Assembly: GCF_900187385.1 (NCBI RefSeq)
Contig: NZ_FYEY01000001.1
Location: forward strand, 6,510,001-6,574,000
Reading direction: 5' to 3'
Origin: Streptomyces sp. 2114.4
Lineage (GTDB): Bacteria; Actinomycetota; Actinomycetes; Streptomycetales; Streptomycetaceae
Length of the DNA stretch: 64,000 nucleotides
This document shows, in pieces, positions 25,027-32,302 of this stretch; the first letter of the stretch is position 1, and each line of letters starts with the position of its first letter. Below the pieces are notes generated by a model. It was not told the DNA's origin. It was given only the letters and a program-made list of their open reading frames with translations, and made no database searches. The position numbers and the translations under genes were made by a program.

Positions 25027-25503
25027 ATGTCTACGCGCGTCATTCTGGATGGCATGAGAATCCCCCCACGGATCACCAAGTTCGGCGCCGCCGGCGCCCT
25101 CGCTTCGGCCCTTCTCATCGGCCAGGCCGCGGTCGCCGCCACGCCCGCCGTCGCCACGACCCACCCGGCCACCTCGTACGCCGCCACGGCGCACGTCACG
25201 TCCGTGCACGTCAAGGACGTCGGCAAGACCTGCTACTCCAAGCTGCCCGCACAGGCCCACGACACCCTCGATCTGATCGCCAAGGGCGGGCCCTACCCGT
25301 ATCCCAAGGACGGGACGGTCTTCGACAACCGGGAGGGCATCCTGCCGTCCCAGAGCTCGGACTACTACCACGAGTTCACCGTCGTCACGCCCGGCTCTCC
25401 CGACCGCGGTGCGCGACGCATCGTGACCGGCGAGAAGAAGGACGAGGACTACTACACCGCCGACCACTACAAGACATTCGATCTCGTCGACCGCGGCTGC
25501 TGA
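25027..25503 (+). CDS. Secreted guanyl-specific ribonuclease (RNase Sa/N1/T1 family)
   Basis: Predicted 158-aa exported ribonuclease cleaving RNA after guanosine. A signal peptide (GAAGALASALLIGQAAVAA) is followed by a mature domain of about 95 aa very close to RNase Sa: CYSKLPAQAHDTLDLIA, GPYPYPKDGTVFDNREGILP, YYHEFTVVTPG with the catalytic Glu, RGARRIVTGE with the catalytic Arg, DYYTADHYKTFDLVD with the catalytic His, and a terminal Cys pairing with the first. The start may be ATG 25027 or ATG 25054; the second gives a more typical signal peptide. No barstar-like inhibitor is adjacent. Confidence 0.92.
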   Translation: MSTRVILDGMRIPPRITKFGAAGALASALLIGQAAVAATPAVATTHPATSYAATAHVTSVHVKDVGKTCYSKLPAQAHDTLDLIAKGGPYPYPKDGTVFDNREGILPSQSSDYYHEFTVVTPGSPDRGARRIVTGEKKDEDYYTADHYKTFDLVDRGC

Positions 25504-25700
25504 CGGCGACCGCGGCTGCTGACGGCCCGCCCGTACGAGGGGCGGCGGAGCAGCAACCCGCAGTGGAACAGCCGAACGGCGAAGCAGCAGTTCAGACGAA
25601 CAGCGATACAGCGATACAGCGACAGAGTGACACAGCGAAACGGCTGAAAAGCTGAGCAATGGGGCGGCGGGCCCGGCCAGGGTCCGCCGCCTTCCACGTG

Positions 25701-25736
25701 ACGGCGGCCGGGGTGTGCAGGCACCCCGGCCGCCGT
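25701..25736. terminator. Perfect 15-bp hairpin between RNase and KDPG aldolase genes
   Basis: ACGGCGGCCGGGGTG (25701-25715) and CACCCCGGCCGCCGT (25722-25736) form a perfect stem with a 6-nt loop. It lies in a 542-bp gene-free stretch (25504-26045) that otherwise shows only short degenerate repeats (GCGATACA-type, 25601-25625). Confidence 0.65.
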
Positions 25737-26045
25737 TGTGCTGTCCGCGGGTGCCGTGCGGCCGTCTTGTGCGCCCCACGCCCGGCGCCCACGTCGTGCG
25801 CCCCCTTCTCACCTCCCTCTTCTCCCCATTCTTGGCAGAAGGGGCGCACGGGGCGCACCCCCGAGAGAGGATTGTCAGTGGTTCCCGGTAGCGTTTCGGC
25901 AGAAACGAGGAGCGGGCGGGCATCAGCGGAAAAAGACCATGTGGGGTCGGCTGCTGGGGCGCGCCCCGGAAAGTGCCGTATCCACCGTGTAGGCATGGTG
26001 AAACCGGCATCAGGCGTCGGAGACAAGGAAGGACGGCGAACTGCC

Positions 26046-26714
26046 GTGTATCGCTGGGAGATCACCCGGGCCGCTCTGGCGCAGCGGGTTTTCGCCATCG
26101 TCCGGAGCAGAACGTATGACGAGGCGAGCGCCACGGCGGACACCCTGCTGTCGGCGGGCATCACAAGCCTGGAGATATCCCTCACCACCCCCTTCGCCCT
26201 GGAGGCGGTCACGACGCTCACCCGCGAGCTGGGCGACGACGCCGTCATCGGCGCGGGCACGGTCCTTGACGCGGTATCGGCCCGGATGGCGGTCGACGCG
26301 GGCGCCCGCTATCTCGTCTCGCCGAGCCTCGACGCCGAGGTCATCCGTACCGGCCACCGTTACGGCATCCCGGTCTTCCCCGGGGTGTCGACGCCGACCG
26401 AGATGGTCCGCGCGCTCGAACTCGGCGCGGACGCGGTCAAGCTGTTCCCCGCCGCGGGGCACGACCCGGCCTGGCTGGCGGAGGTTCGTGCCTCACTGCC
26501 TCAGGTGCCGCTGCTGCCGACGGGTGGGGTGACGGTCGACAGCGCGCCGGAGTGGATCGCGGCGGGGGCGGTCGCCGTCGGCATGGGAACGGCGCTCTCC
26601 GAGGGGGACCGCGAGACCGTCGCCAAGCGCGCCGCCGACCTCCTCAACCGCCTGGACGAAGCCGCCCCCGACCGCTCGGCCGGCAGAGGTACGGCGGACC
26701 TCTACGAGGACTGA
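26046..26714 (+). CDS. eda: 2-dehydro-3-deoxy-phosphogluconate (KDPG/KHG) aldolase
   Basis: Predicted 222-aa class I aldolase splitting KDPG to pyruvate and glyceraldehyde-3-phosphate. Family residues: an early Arg in VFAIVRS, SLEISLTTP with the catalytic Glu, VIGAGTVLD, VFPGVSTPTEMVRALE, and the Schiff-base Lys in DAVKLFPAAG, then LLPTGGVTVD. The GTG at 26046 follows a GGAAGGA site; an ATG at 25995 would add 17 residues without a good ribosome site. No dehydratase (edd) or kinase is adjacent, so the sugar-acid pathway served is not evident. Confidence 0.86.
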   Translation: MYRWEITRAALAQRVFAIVRSRTYDEASATADTLLSAGITSLEISLTTPFALEAVTTLTRELGDDAVIGAGTVLDAVSARMAVDAGARYLVSPSLDAEVIRTGHRYGIPVFPGVSTPTEMVRALELGADAVKLFPAAGHDPAWLAEVRASLPQVPLLPTGGVTVDSAPEWIAAGAVAVGMGTALSEGDRETVAKRAADLLNRLDEAAPDRSAGRGTADLYED

Positions 26715-26915
26715 CAGGCCCTCGGCTCGCCATCCCGCCGGCCTCTTCGGTCCACGCATCGGCCGCTCCGGTCACCGCATCGGCCGTCCCGCCGTCCGGC
26801 CCGTCCGGTCATCCCGCCGGCCGGTCAAGGGGTTCACCTGCACCACGGGCTCTGCCACCCTGAGCGCTTCGATCATGCGATCACGCCGCCGCGTCCAGGA
26901 GTCACAGGAGCCCTT

Positions 26916-27743
26916 ATGAAGCGCGCCGCCACCCTCTCCGCCCTGGCTTGTCTGCTCGCCGTCACCGCCGCCGCACCGGCGGTTCCGGACGCCCCGACCG
27001 GAGGAGGGGGTGCCCCACTCGCCGCCGGCAAGAAGGCCTCGGCCCTCGACGTCATCCCCCGGCGCGGTGTGCTGCGGGTCTGCACCACCGGCGACTACCG
27101 TCCCTTCAGCCACCTCGACCCCAAGACCGGCACCTACAGCGGTGTGGACATCACCATGGCCGGTGACCTCGCCAAGAGCCTTGACGCCACACCCCGCTAT
27201 GTGGCCACGACCTGGGCCAAGCTCGTCGGTGACCTGTCGGCCGGCCGCTGTGACATCGCCATGGGCGGCGTCTCGATCACCCTCCCGCGCGCTCGCTCCG
27301 TCTACTTCAGCGAACCCACCCGCACCGACGGCAAGACGCCCCTCGCGCGTTGCGCGGACAAGGACAAGTACCAGACCCTGCAACAGATCGACCGGCCCGG
27401 AACCAAGGTCATCGTCAATCCCGGTGGCACCAACGAGGAATTCGCCCGCGCCCATCTCCGGCGTGCCACCCTCACGGTCCACCCGGACAACACCACGATC
27501 TTCGACGAGATCATTGCGGGCCGCGCGGATGTGATGATGACCGACGCGAGTGAGACCCGCTACCAGGCCAAGATCCACCCCGAACTCTGCTCACTCCACC
27601 CGGACAAGCCCTTCTCCTTCTCCGAAAAGGCCTACGCCCTGCCCCGCGGCGACAACGAGTTCAAGGCGTATGTGGACCAGTGGGTACACCTGGCCACCCA
27701 TGACGGGACCTACCGCAAGTACGAGGATGCCTGGATGAAGTGA
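26916..27743 (+). CDS. pheC: PheC-like secreted cyclohexadienyl (prephenate/arogenate) dehydratase
   Basis: Predicted 275-aa exported protein of the periplasmic-binding fold. A signal peptide (TLSALACLLAVTAAAPA) precedes a domain very close to the PheC dehydratase: LRVCTTGDYRPFSHLDPKTG, DIAMGGVSITLPRARSVYFS, VNPGGTNEEFARAHL, VHPDNTTIFDEIIAGRADVM, MTDASETRYQAKIHPELC, and AYVDQWVHLATHDGTY. In Pseudomonas the enzyme is periplasmic and makes phenylpyruvate or phenylalanine. A plain amino-acid binding protein is the alternative, but no ABC partner is adjacent. CAGGAG precedes the ATG. Confidence 0.75.
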   Translation: MKRAATLSALACLLAVTAAAPAVPDAPTGGGGAPLAAGKKASALDVIPRRGVLRVCTTGDYRPFSHLDPKTGTYSGVDITMAGDLAKSLDATPRYVATTWAKLVGDLSAGRCDIAMGGVSITLPRARSVYFSEPTRTDGKTPLARCADKDKYQTLQQIDRPGTKVIVNPGGTNEEFARAHLRRATLTVHPDNTTIFDEIIAGRADVMMTDASETRYQAKIHPELCSLHPDKPFSFSEKAYALPRGDNEFKAYVDQWVHLATHDGTYRKYEDAWMK

Positions 27744-27795
27744 TGCCGCGTGAAGTGATGCCGCGTGAAGTGAAACCGCGTGAAGTGATGCCGCC
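27736..27795. repeat. 15-bp tandem repeat overlapping the pheC stop codon
   Basis: Four consecutive 15-bp units (TGAAGTGATGCCGCG and close variants) start within the last codons of the PheC-like gene and run past its TGA. The repeat leaves the protein intact. Read from the ATG at 27740 it would encode MPREV-type pentapeptides, but there is no sign that this is translated. Confidence 0.8.
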
Positions 27796-27929
27796 GGTGA
27801 TGCCGTGCGAAGAGATGCGGTGTGCAGTGAAGATGTGGCGCGCACCCATGGATACGGTGCCGTGGTGGAGAGCTGGCTCTCATATCGGCCAGGTCTTCTT
27901 CGGAGGCTCGGCGAGAGGCGGTTGGCGAG

Positions 27930-28153
27930 ATGGCCGGCGCAGTACAGGAGAGCGCGGCGCTCGATCTTGTGGCGGCGCAGCAGGGGCTGGACGCACAGCC
28001 GTTCAGCAGGCTGGTGCCGTACAGGCCGGACGCCGGCAGGCGGTGTGTCGCTGCGATCTGACGGGGGCCGACGACGCGGGGGAGGAGAGCGTGTGCGCGG
28101 TGGCACAGGGGACGGTGCTGCCGCTCAAGGCTCCGACGGGCGGCAGGGAGTGA
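27930..28153 (+). pseudogene. PaaI-type thioesterase remnant with internal deletion
   Basis: ATG 27930 begins AGAVQESAALDLVAAQQGLD and AQPFSRLV, the typical N-terminus of a PaaI-like hotdog thioesterase. After about 30 codons the sequence jumps, in another frame, to a C-terminal hotdog strand region (RRQAVCRCDL, ESVCAVAQGTVLPL) ending at 28153. Roughly 75 central codons containing the catalytic Asp/Gly region are missing and the two parts are out of frame. This is the same type of damage as in the permease remnant at 3938-4377. Confidence 0.6.
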
Positions 28154-28227
28154 GAGGCGGTCCGGCCGGCGACGGCGCCGGTGGTAGTCGGACGTAGGTC
28201 AGGGCAAGCAGGAACGGACGCCACAGG

Positions 28228-28704
28228 TCAAGGCCTGCGGGACCGCAGGGCGGCGAGGCCGAAGGCCACTCCTCCGGCGATGAACCAGGGGTTCCAGAGG
28301 GCCAGCGTCCAGGTCCGCTGTTCCGCGCTCACGGAGGCGTCCAGGTACGTGGCGCCGGCCAGCAGCAGCACCTCGATACCGATGCCACGGGCCAGCAGGA
28401 GGGCACTGATGCCCCATCCCAGCCACCGTGCCGGCGGAGCGGGAACGCCCCTGGGCCCGGACCGGGCAAGCTGCCGTGCCAGCAGGGCGCCGAGGAGGCA
28501 GAGCACACCCACACCCCACAAACCGGCTACGACGAACCACAGCGGGCGCTCGGCGGCCAGCGGACCGGCGGAAACGTTCAGCCCCACCTCACCGCCAACG
28601 GCCCAGTAGAAGTGCAACCCGGCGAACGCGACCGCCCACCCGCATGCGATACGCCCCCACAGCGTGGACGGCTCTGCGTCCGTTCCCTCCGGTTCGCGTT
28701 TCAC
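28228..28704 (-). CDS. DUF3995-like membrane protein
   Basis: Predicted 158-aa membrane protein with four helices: CGWAVAFAGLHFYWAVGG, LWFVVAGLWGVGVLCLLGAL, WLGWGISALLLARGIGIEVL and WFIAGGVAFGLAAL. The H-x-Y-W motif in the first helix and the NPWF motif before the last fit the DUF3995 family of unknown function. A GTG start at 28704 overlaps the upstream gene's stop, so translation is coupled to the DUF6191-like gene. Confidence 0.68.
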   Translation of the reverse strand: MKREPEGTDAEPSTLWGRIACGWAVAFAGLHFYWAVGGEVGLNVSAGPLAAERPLWFVVAGLWGVGVLCLLGALLARQLARSGPRGVPAPPARWLGWGISALLLARGIGIEVLLLAGATYLDASVSAEQRTWTLALWNPWFIAGGVAFGLAALRSRRP

Positions 28705-29057
28705 CGTCGGCCCTCAAAGGTGTCGCACCTGTCGGCGCGCGGACCGTCCGCTTCCTGCGGCACCACGATGAACGCGGTGCCCTTGGCCAGGTCGATGCTG
28801 GAGCGGGGCGGGGCACCGTCGCTCTCGTCGTCCCGCCGCAGCAGCTCCACCCGCCGCTGCTCCAGCTCCACCGTCTTGTTTCCGTTCACGACCGCGGTGA
28901 ATTCATCAAAGGCCGTACTCGACAGCGACCGTTCCGTGCGCCTGCGGAGCCACGGGAGCAAGCCCAGCCCCGTGAACCCTCGCCACGCGCTCTCCACCAG
29001 GGCGAAAAGGATCAGGAGGCACACGAACGCCGGGAACGACATGAGCCACATCGTCAC
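28701..29057 (-). CDS. DUF6191-like small membrane-anchored protein
   Basis: Predicted 118-aa protein with one N-terminal membrane helix (SFPAFVCLLILFALVESAW) and a charged cytoplasmic part. The part contains TAFDEFTAVVNGNKTVELEQ, RRVELLRRDDESDGAPPRS and IDLAKGTAFIVVP, a pattern seen in DUF6191 proteins of Streptomyces. The GTG at 29057 is used; an ATG two codons later (29051) is also possible. It is the first gene of a two-gene unit with the DUF3995-like protein. Function unknown. The 281-bp gap upstream to 29338 holds no convincing gene. Confidence 0.65.
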   Translation of the reverse strand: MTMWLMSFPAFVCLLILFALVESAWRGFTGLGLLPWLRRRTERSLSSTAFDEFTAVVNGNKTVELEQRRVELLRRDDESDGAPPRSSIDLAKGTAFIVVPQEADGPRADRCDTFEGRR

Positions 29058-29338
29058 AGCCGGCCCCCCGGCGTCCTCAGGCCGGCAAGGGGCTCCGCCC
29101 GGAGCGGCACAGGTTGCTCGGCCCCCTCGACCGCCGCCACCACTGCCACCGTCGCCACCGCCGTCGTCGTCGGATTCGTCTCGCTGATCGCCATGGGGCC
29201 ACTGTTCTGGTTCGGCAGCGCGCAGGGATCGGACCGGCGCATGATCCGCTTCCCCCGTGCGGCGGAGGTACCGCCCTGGAGAGCCACCGCACGGCGGAGT
29301 GCCACGGCCCCGCCGGCCAGGCCTTAAGACTTGGGAAC

Positions 29339-29749
29339 CTAGGACTCGTCGACCTCGTTCTTGGCCTCGTTCGTCGCCTCGTTCACGGCCTCGCGAGGCG
29401 GCGCCCGGTGTGAAAGGACATTGACGACCCGGTCGTTCGGATCCTTGACGAAGAACCGGCGGACGCCCCACTCCTCGTCCCGGAGCGGCCGGACGATCTC
29501 TGCGCCGGCGGCCAGCAGGGCGGCGTGGACCGTGTCCACGTCGTCGACCTCGATGCTCATGTCGGGGGTGACCGGGGCGGTCTTGTCGTGGGTCATGAAG
29601 GTGAGCTGCGCGGTGGGGTTGGCGGGGGACGCCAGGGTCATGACCCAGCCCAGGTTCATGACCTCCTCGAACCCCAGCAGGCCGTAGAACGTGCGGTTCT
29701 CCTCCAGGGCGTCGGACTGGAGGTCGGGGACGACGCGACGTACGGACAT
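29339..29749 (-). CDS. VOC (glyoxalase/bleomycin-resistance-like) family protein
   Basis: Predicted 136-aa single-domain vicinal-oxygen-chelate protein: RRVVPDLQSDALEENRTFYG, LLGFEEVMNLGWVMTLASP, EVDDVDTVHAALLAAGAEIV, and EEWGVRRFFVKDPNDRVVNV with the usual D-P-x-G/N-x-x-x-x-x-x end. A Glu/Asn-rich tail follows. The ATG at 29749 gives the natural family length. It may be a lyase, isomerase or antibiotic-binding protein; metal residues are only partly conserved, so function is not assigned. It is divergent from the GntR gene. Confidence 0.75.
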   Translation of the reverse strand: MSVRRVVPDLQSDALEENRTFYGLLGFEEVMNLGWVMTLASPANPTAQLTFMTHDKTAPVTPDMSIEVDDVDTVHAALLAAGAEIVRPLRDEEWGVRRFFVKDPNDRVVNVLSHRAPPREAVNEATNEAKNEVDES

Positions 29750-29818
29750 GGCCGGCTGGCTCCTCGGGGAGGGGGCGGGGCGTTCCGAAGGGTACGGCGC
29801 GCGCAGGTCTACGGCCCC

Positions 29819-29830
29819 TTGTCCGGACAA
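29819..29830. promoter_or_regulatory. TTGTCCGGACAA palindrome before the GntR gene
   Basis: A perfect 12-bp palindrome lies 51-62 bp upstream of the GntR start, in the gap shared with the divergent VOC gene. GntR/HutC proteins bind such short palindromes, so autoregulation is plausible. The sugar operon promoter has a related G-T-C-A-G-A-A palindrome (30973-30988) rather than an exact copy. Confidence 0.4.
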
Positions 29831-29880
29831 TGTGACCTCCGGACTTCCCGTCATCTGTCCGGGCGGATACGCTCGCCAGC

Positions 29881-30654
29881 GTGGGGAAACGCGAAACAGA
29901 AGCCCGGGGCGCCGAAAGCCCCCTCCAGTTCAGCGTGGACCGGAACAGTCCGGTCCCGTTGTATTTCCAGCTGTCCCAGCAGCTGGAGGCCGCGATCGAG
30001 CACGGCAAGCTGGCTCCCGGCAGCCTGCTCGGGAATGAGATCGAGCTGGCCGGCCGGCTCGGTCTGTCCCGGCCGACGGTGCGGCAGGCGATCCAGTCGC
30101 TGGTCGACAAGGGGCTCCTGGTACGCCGCAGGGGGATCGGCACGCAGGTTGTCCACAGTCAGGTCAAGCGCCCGCTGGAGCTGAGCAGCCTCTACGACGA
30201 CCTGGAGGCGGCCGGGCAGAAGCCGGCCACCCGTGTGCTGCTCAACACCACCACCGAGGCCGACGCCGAGGTCGCCGCCGCGCTGGGGATCGCGGAGGGG
30301 GCCGAGGTCGCGCTCGTCGAGCGGCTGCGGCTGACGCACGGCGAGCCCGTCGCGCATCTGCGCAACCACCTTCCCGCGGGGCTGCTCAAGCTGGAGACGG
30401 CCGAGCTGGAGGAGACCGGTCTGTACCGCCTGATGCGGTCGGCCGGCATCACCCTGCACAGCGCCCGTCAGGCGGTCGGCGCGCGCGCCGCGACCGTCGA
30501 GGAGGGCGAACGGCTCGACGAGCCCGAGGGCGCCCCGCTGCTCACGATGCAGCGCACCACGTTCGACGACACCGGGCGCGCGGTCGAATTCGGCTCGCAT
30601 GTCTATCGCGCCTCCCGGTACGCCTTCGAGTTCCAGTTGCTCGTGCGCCCCTGA
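29881..30654 (+). CDS. GntR/HutC family regulator with UTRA domain
   Basis: Predicted 257-aa regulator. The winged helix is at about residues 20-85 (PLYFQLSQQLEAAIEHGKLA, LAGRLGLSRPTVRQAIQSLVDKG) and the UTRA effector domain at about 105-250 (SSLYDDLEAAGQKPATRVL, EVALVERLRLTHGEPVAHLRN, ASRYAFEFQLLVR). UTRA domains sense sugars, phosphosugars or histidine-type ligands. The GTG at 29881 is used. The next genes on the same strand form the sugar ABC operon about 420 bp downstream, which it probably controls. Confidence 0.85.
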   Translation: MGKRETEARGAESPLQFSVDRNSPVPLYFQLSQQLEAAIEHGKLAPGSLLGNEIELAGRLGLSRPTVRQAIQSLVDKGLLVRRRGIGTQVVHSQVKRPLELSSLYDDLEAAGQKPATRVLLNTTTEADAEVAAALGIAEGAEVALVERLRLTHGEPVAHLRNHLPAGLLKLETAELEETGLYRLMRSAGITLHSARQAVGARAATVEEGERLDEPEGAPLLTMQRTTFDDTGRAVEFGSHVYRASRYAFEFQLLVRP

Positions 30655-30784
30655 GAATGCCCCTGAGGCAGCCCTGAGAGCGCCCCTGAGAGCACGGCCT
30701 CTGAGCGCCGCCCCTGAGTGCCCCTGAGCGCCCCTGAGGGCCAAGAGGGGCGCGCCTGGAAGCGGCCCCGGACCCCCGGCCCGC

Positions 30785-30907
30785 TGCGACGCCCCCGAGG
30801 CATGCGACGCCCCCGAGGCATGCGACGCCCCCGAGGCATGCGACGCCCCCGAGGCATGCGACGCCCCCGAGGTATGCGACGCCCGGAGGCATGCGGCGCC
30901 CCGAGGT
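30785..30907. repeat. 18-bp minisatellite downstream of the GntR gene
   Basis: Five 18-bp units TGCGACGCCCCCGAGGCA (30785-30874, last with one change) are followed by two shortened copies to about 30907. Just before, 30655-30745 holds a looser array of CCCCTGAG motifs. Together they fill much of the 416-bp gap between the GntR stop and the first binding protein (30655-31070). No frame through them has a credible start. Confidence 0.85.
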
Positions 30908-30972
30908 CTCCGGCCAGTGAACCAATTCCAGCCGCAATGTCCCCCTATGGGATATGTCTGCGGAACCCCCTC

Positions 30973-31024
30973 GTCAGAATGTTCTGACAAACCATTGACG
31001 CGGCTCTGTGCGCGCCGTTACAAA
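30973..31024 (+). promoter_or_regulatory. Promoter and 16-bp operator of the sugar ABC operon
   Basis: GTCAGAATGTTCTGAC (30973-30988) is a perfect palindrome just upstream of a -35 element TTGACG (30995-31000) and a -10-like TTACAA/TACAAA (31018-31024) at 17-18 bp spacing. The transcript would start near 31031, about 40 bp before the first binding-protein gene. The palindrome's place directly upstream of -35 suits a regulator such as the upstream GntR protein. Confidence 0.55.
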
Positions 31025-31070
31025 CTCCTCCAGCCGCAGTCCGGCGGCCGGGAGAAAAGGCGGTCCCACG

Positions 31071-32093
31071 ATGATGGGCGTGCGTACGGCTGGTCCCCTC
31101 ACTGTCCGCGGCGTCGCGGTGCGCGGCGCCGCCGCCTTACTGACGACCCTCGCCCTCGCCACCGGGTGCAGCGCCTCCGGCGGGCAGGGTGCCGGGAGCA
31201 CGGCGTCCGGGTCCGGCAAGGGCGCCACCACCCCGCGGATGACGATCGGGATGGTCACCCACTCCGGCGACGGCGACACCTTCTGGGACATCGTGCAGAA
31301 CGGTGCCGAGCAGGCCGCCGCCAAGGACAATGTGAAGTTCCTGTATGCCCACGACAAGGAGGGCGCCCAGCAGGCCGCGCTGATCCAGTCGTACATCGAC
31401 CAGAAGGTCGACGGACTGATCGTCACCCTCGCCAAGCCGCAGGCCGTCAAGGCGGCGGTCCGCAAGGCGGAGGCGCAGGGCATACCCGTCATCACCATCA
31501 ACTCCGGCGGCGAGCTCTCCCGGGCGTACGGGGCCCTGACGCACATCGGGCAGGACGAGTCCGTGGCGGGGCGCGCGGTCGGCGAGGAGCTGAACCACCG
31601 GCACCGGAAGAAGGCCCTCTGCGTCGTCCACGAGCAGGGCAATGTGTCGCTGGAGGACCGCTGTGCCGGCGTCCGCAAGGCGTTCCACGGGACGGTCGAC
31701 AATCTCGATGTCGACGGCACCAACGCGCCCGCCTCGCAGTCCTCCGTCGAGGCCAAGCTCCAGTCCGACAAGGACATCGACGCGATCGTCACGCTCGGTG
31801 CGCCGATGGCGGCGATCTCCGTCAAGGCCAAGGAGGAGGCGGGCAGCTCCGCGCAGCTGGCGACCTTCGACCTGAACTCCGCCGTCGTCAAGCTGCTCAA
31901 GGCGAAGGACGTCACCTTCGCCGTCGACCAGCAGCCTTACCTCCAGGGCTACGAGGCGGTGGATCTGCTCTGGCTCCACAAGGCCAATGCCGATGTGCTC
32001 GGCGGGGGCAGGCCGGTACTCACCGGGCCCGCCCTGGTCACGGAGAAGGACGTACCAAAGCTGACCGCCTACACCGGGCGAGGCACCCGGTGA
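31071..32093 (+). CDS. Sugar ABC transporter substrate-binding lipoprotein 1 (RbsB-like)
   Basis: Predicted 340-aa lipoprotein of the periplasmic-binding type I family. A signal with lipobox LATGC (Cys about residue 32) precedes MTIGMVTHSGDGDTFWDIVQ, LIQSYIDQKVDGLIVTLAKP, IPVITINSGGELSRAYGAL, THIGQDESVAGRAVGEEL, and FAVDQQPYLQGYEAVDLLW. These match ribose/galactose-type binding proteins. A TTA codon (31137-31139) lies in the signal peptide, so synthesis may depend on bldA. ATG 31071 follows GGAGAAAAGG. It is closely similar to the next gene, a tandem duplication. Confidence 0.88.
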   Translation: MMGVRTAGPLTVRGVAVRGAAALLTTLALATGCSASGGQGAGSTASGSGKGATTPRMTIGMVTHSGDGDTFWDIVQNGAEQAAAKDNVKFLYAHDKEGAQQAALIQSYIDQKVDGLIVTLAKPQAVKAAVRKAEAQGIPVITINSGGELSRAYGALTHIGQDESVAGRAVGEELNHRHRKKALCVVHEQGNVSLEDRCAGVRKAFHGTVDNLDVDGTNAPASQSSVEAKLQSDKDIDAIVTLGAPMAAISVKAKEEAGSSAQLATFDLNSAVVKLLKAKDVTFAVDQQPYLQGYEAVDLLWLHKANADVLGGGRPVLTGPALVTEKDVPKLTAYTGRGTR

Positions 32094-32302
32094 AGCCCCA
32101 GGGAAGACGGGACCCGATGAACCCGGACAGATCACCGGTAACGGATACTTGGCCGGCCGGTCCCGGCCGACCGGTGCCGGAGGCGGTGCGGAACACCGCA
32201 CACGCACGGACCAGCCGGTCCGGACAGCGCAGTCAACCAACGCAGCCAAGCAGTCAACCAACGCAGCCGATACGGCAGCACCAGCGGGAAGGGCGAGTCC
32301 TC

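Noticed and set aside
27740-28153. Frame through the 15-bp repeats giving MPREV-type peptides
   Set aside because: No ribosome site and it overlaps the pheC stop; its end is explained as the C-terminal part of the PaaI remnant.
29080-29327. Plus-strand frame with one hydrophobic segment (VVVGFVSLIAMGPLFWFGS)
   Set aside because: No start codon with a ribosome site; may be a remnant, but evidence is too weak to call a gene.
28701-30143. 480-codon minus-strand frame
   Set aside because: Only its last 119 codons (from GTG 29057) have gene-like features; the rest crosses the VOC gene and a promoter region.
30785-30907. Possible CRISPR-like array
   Set aside because: Units are contiguous 18-mers without spacers; it is a minisatellite, and no cas genes are present.
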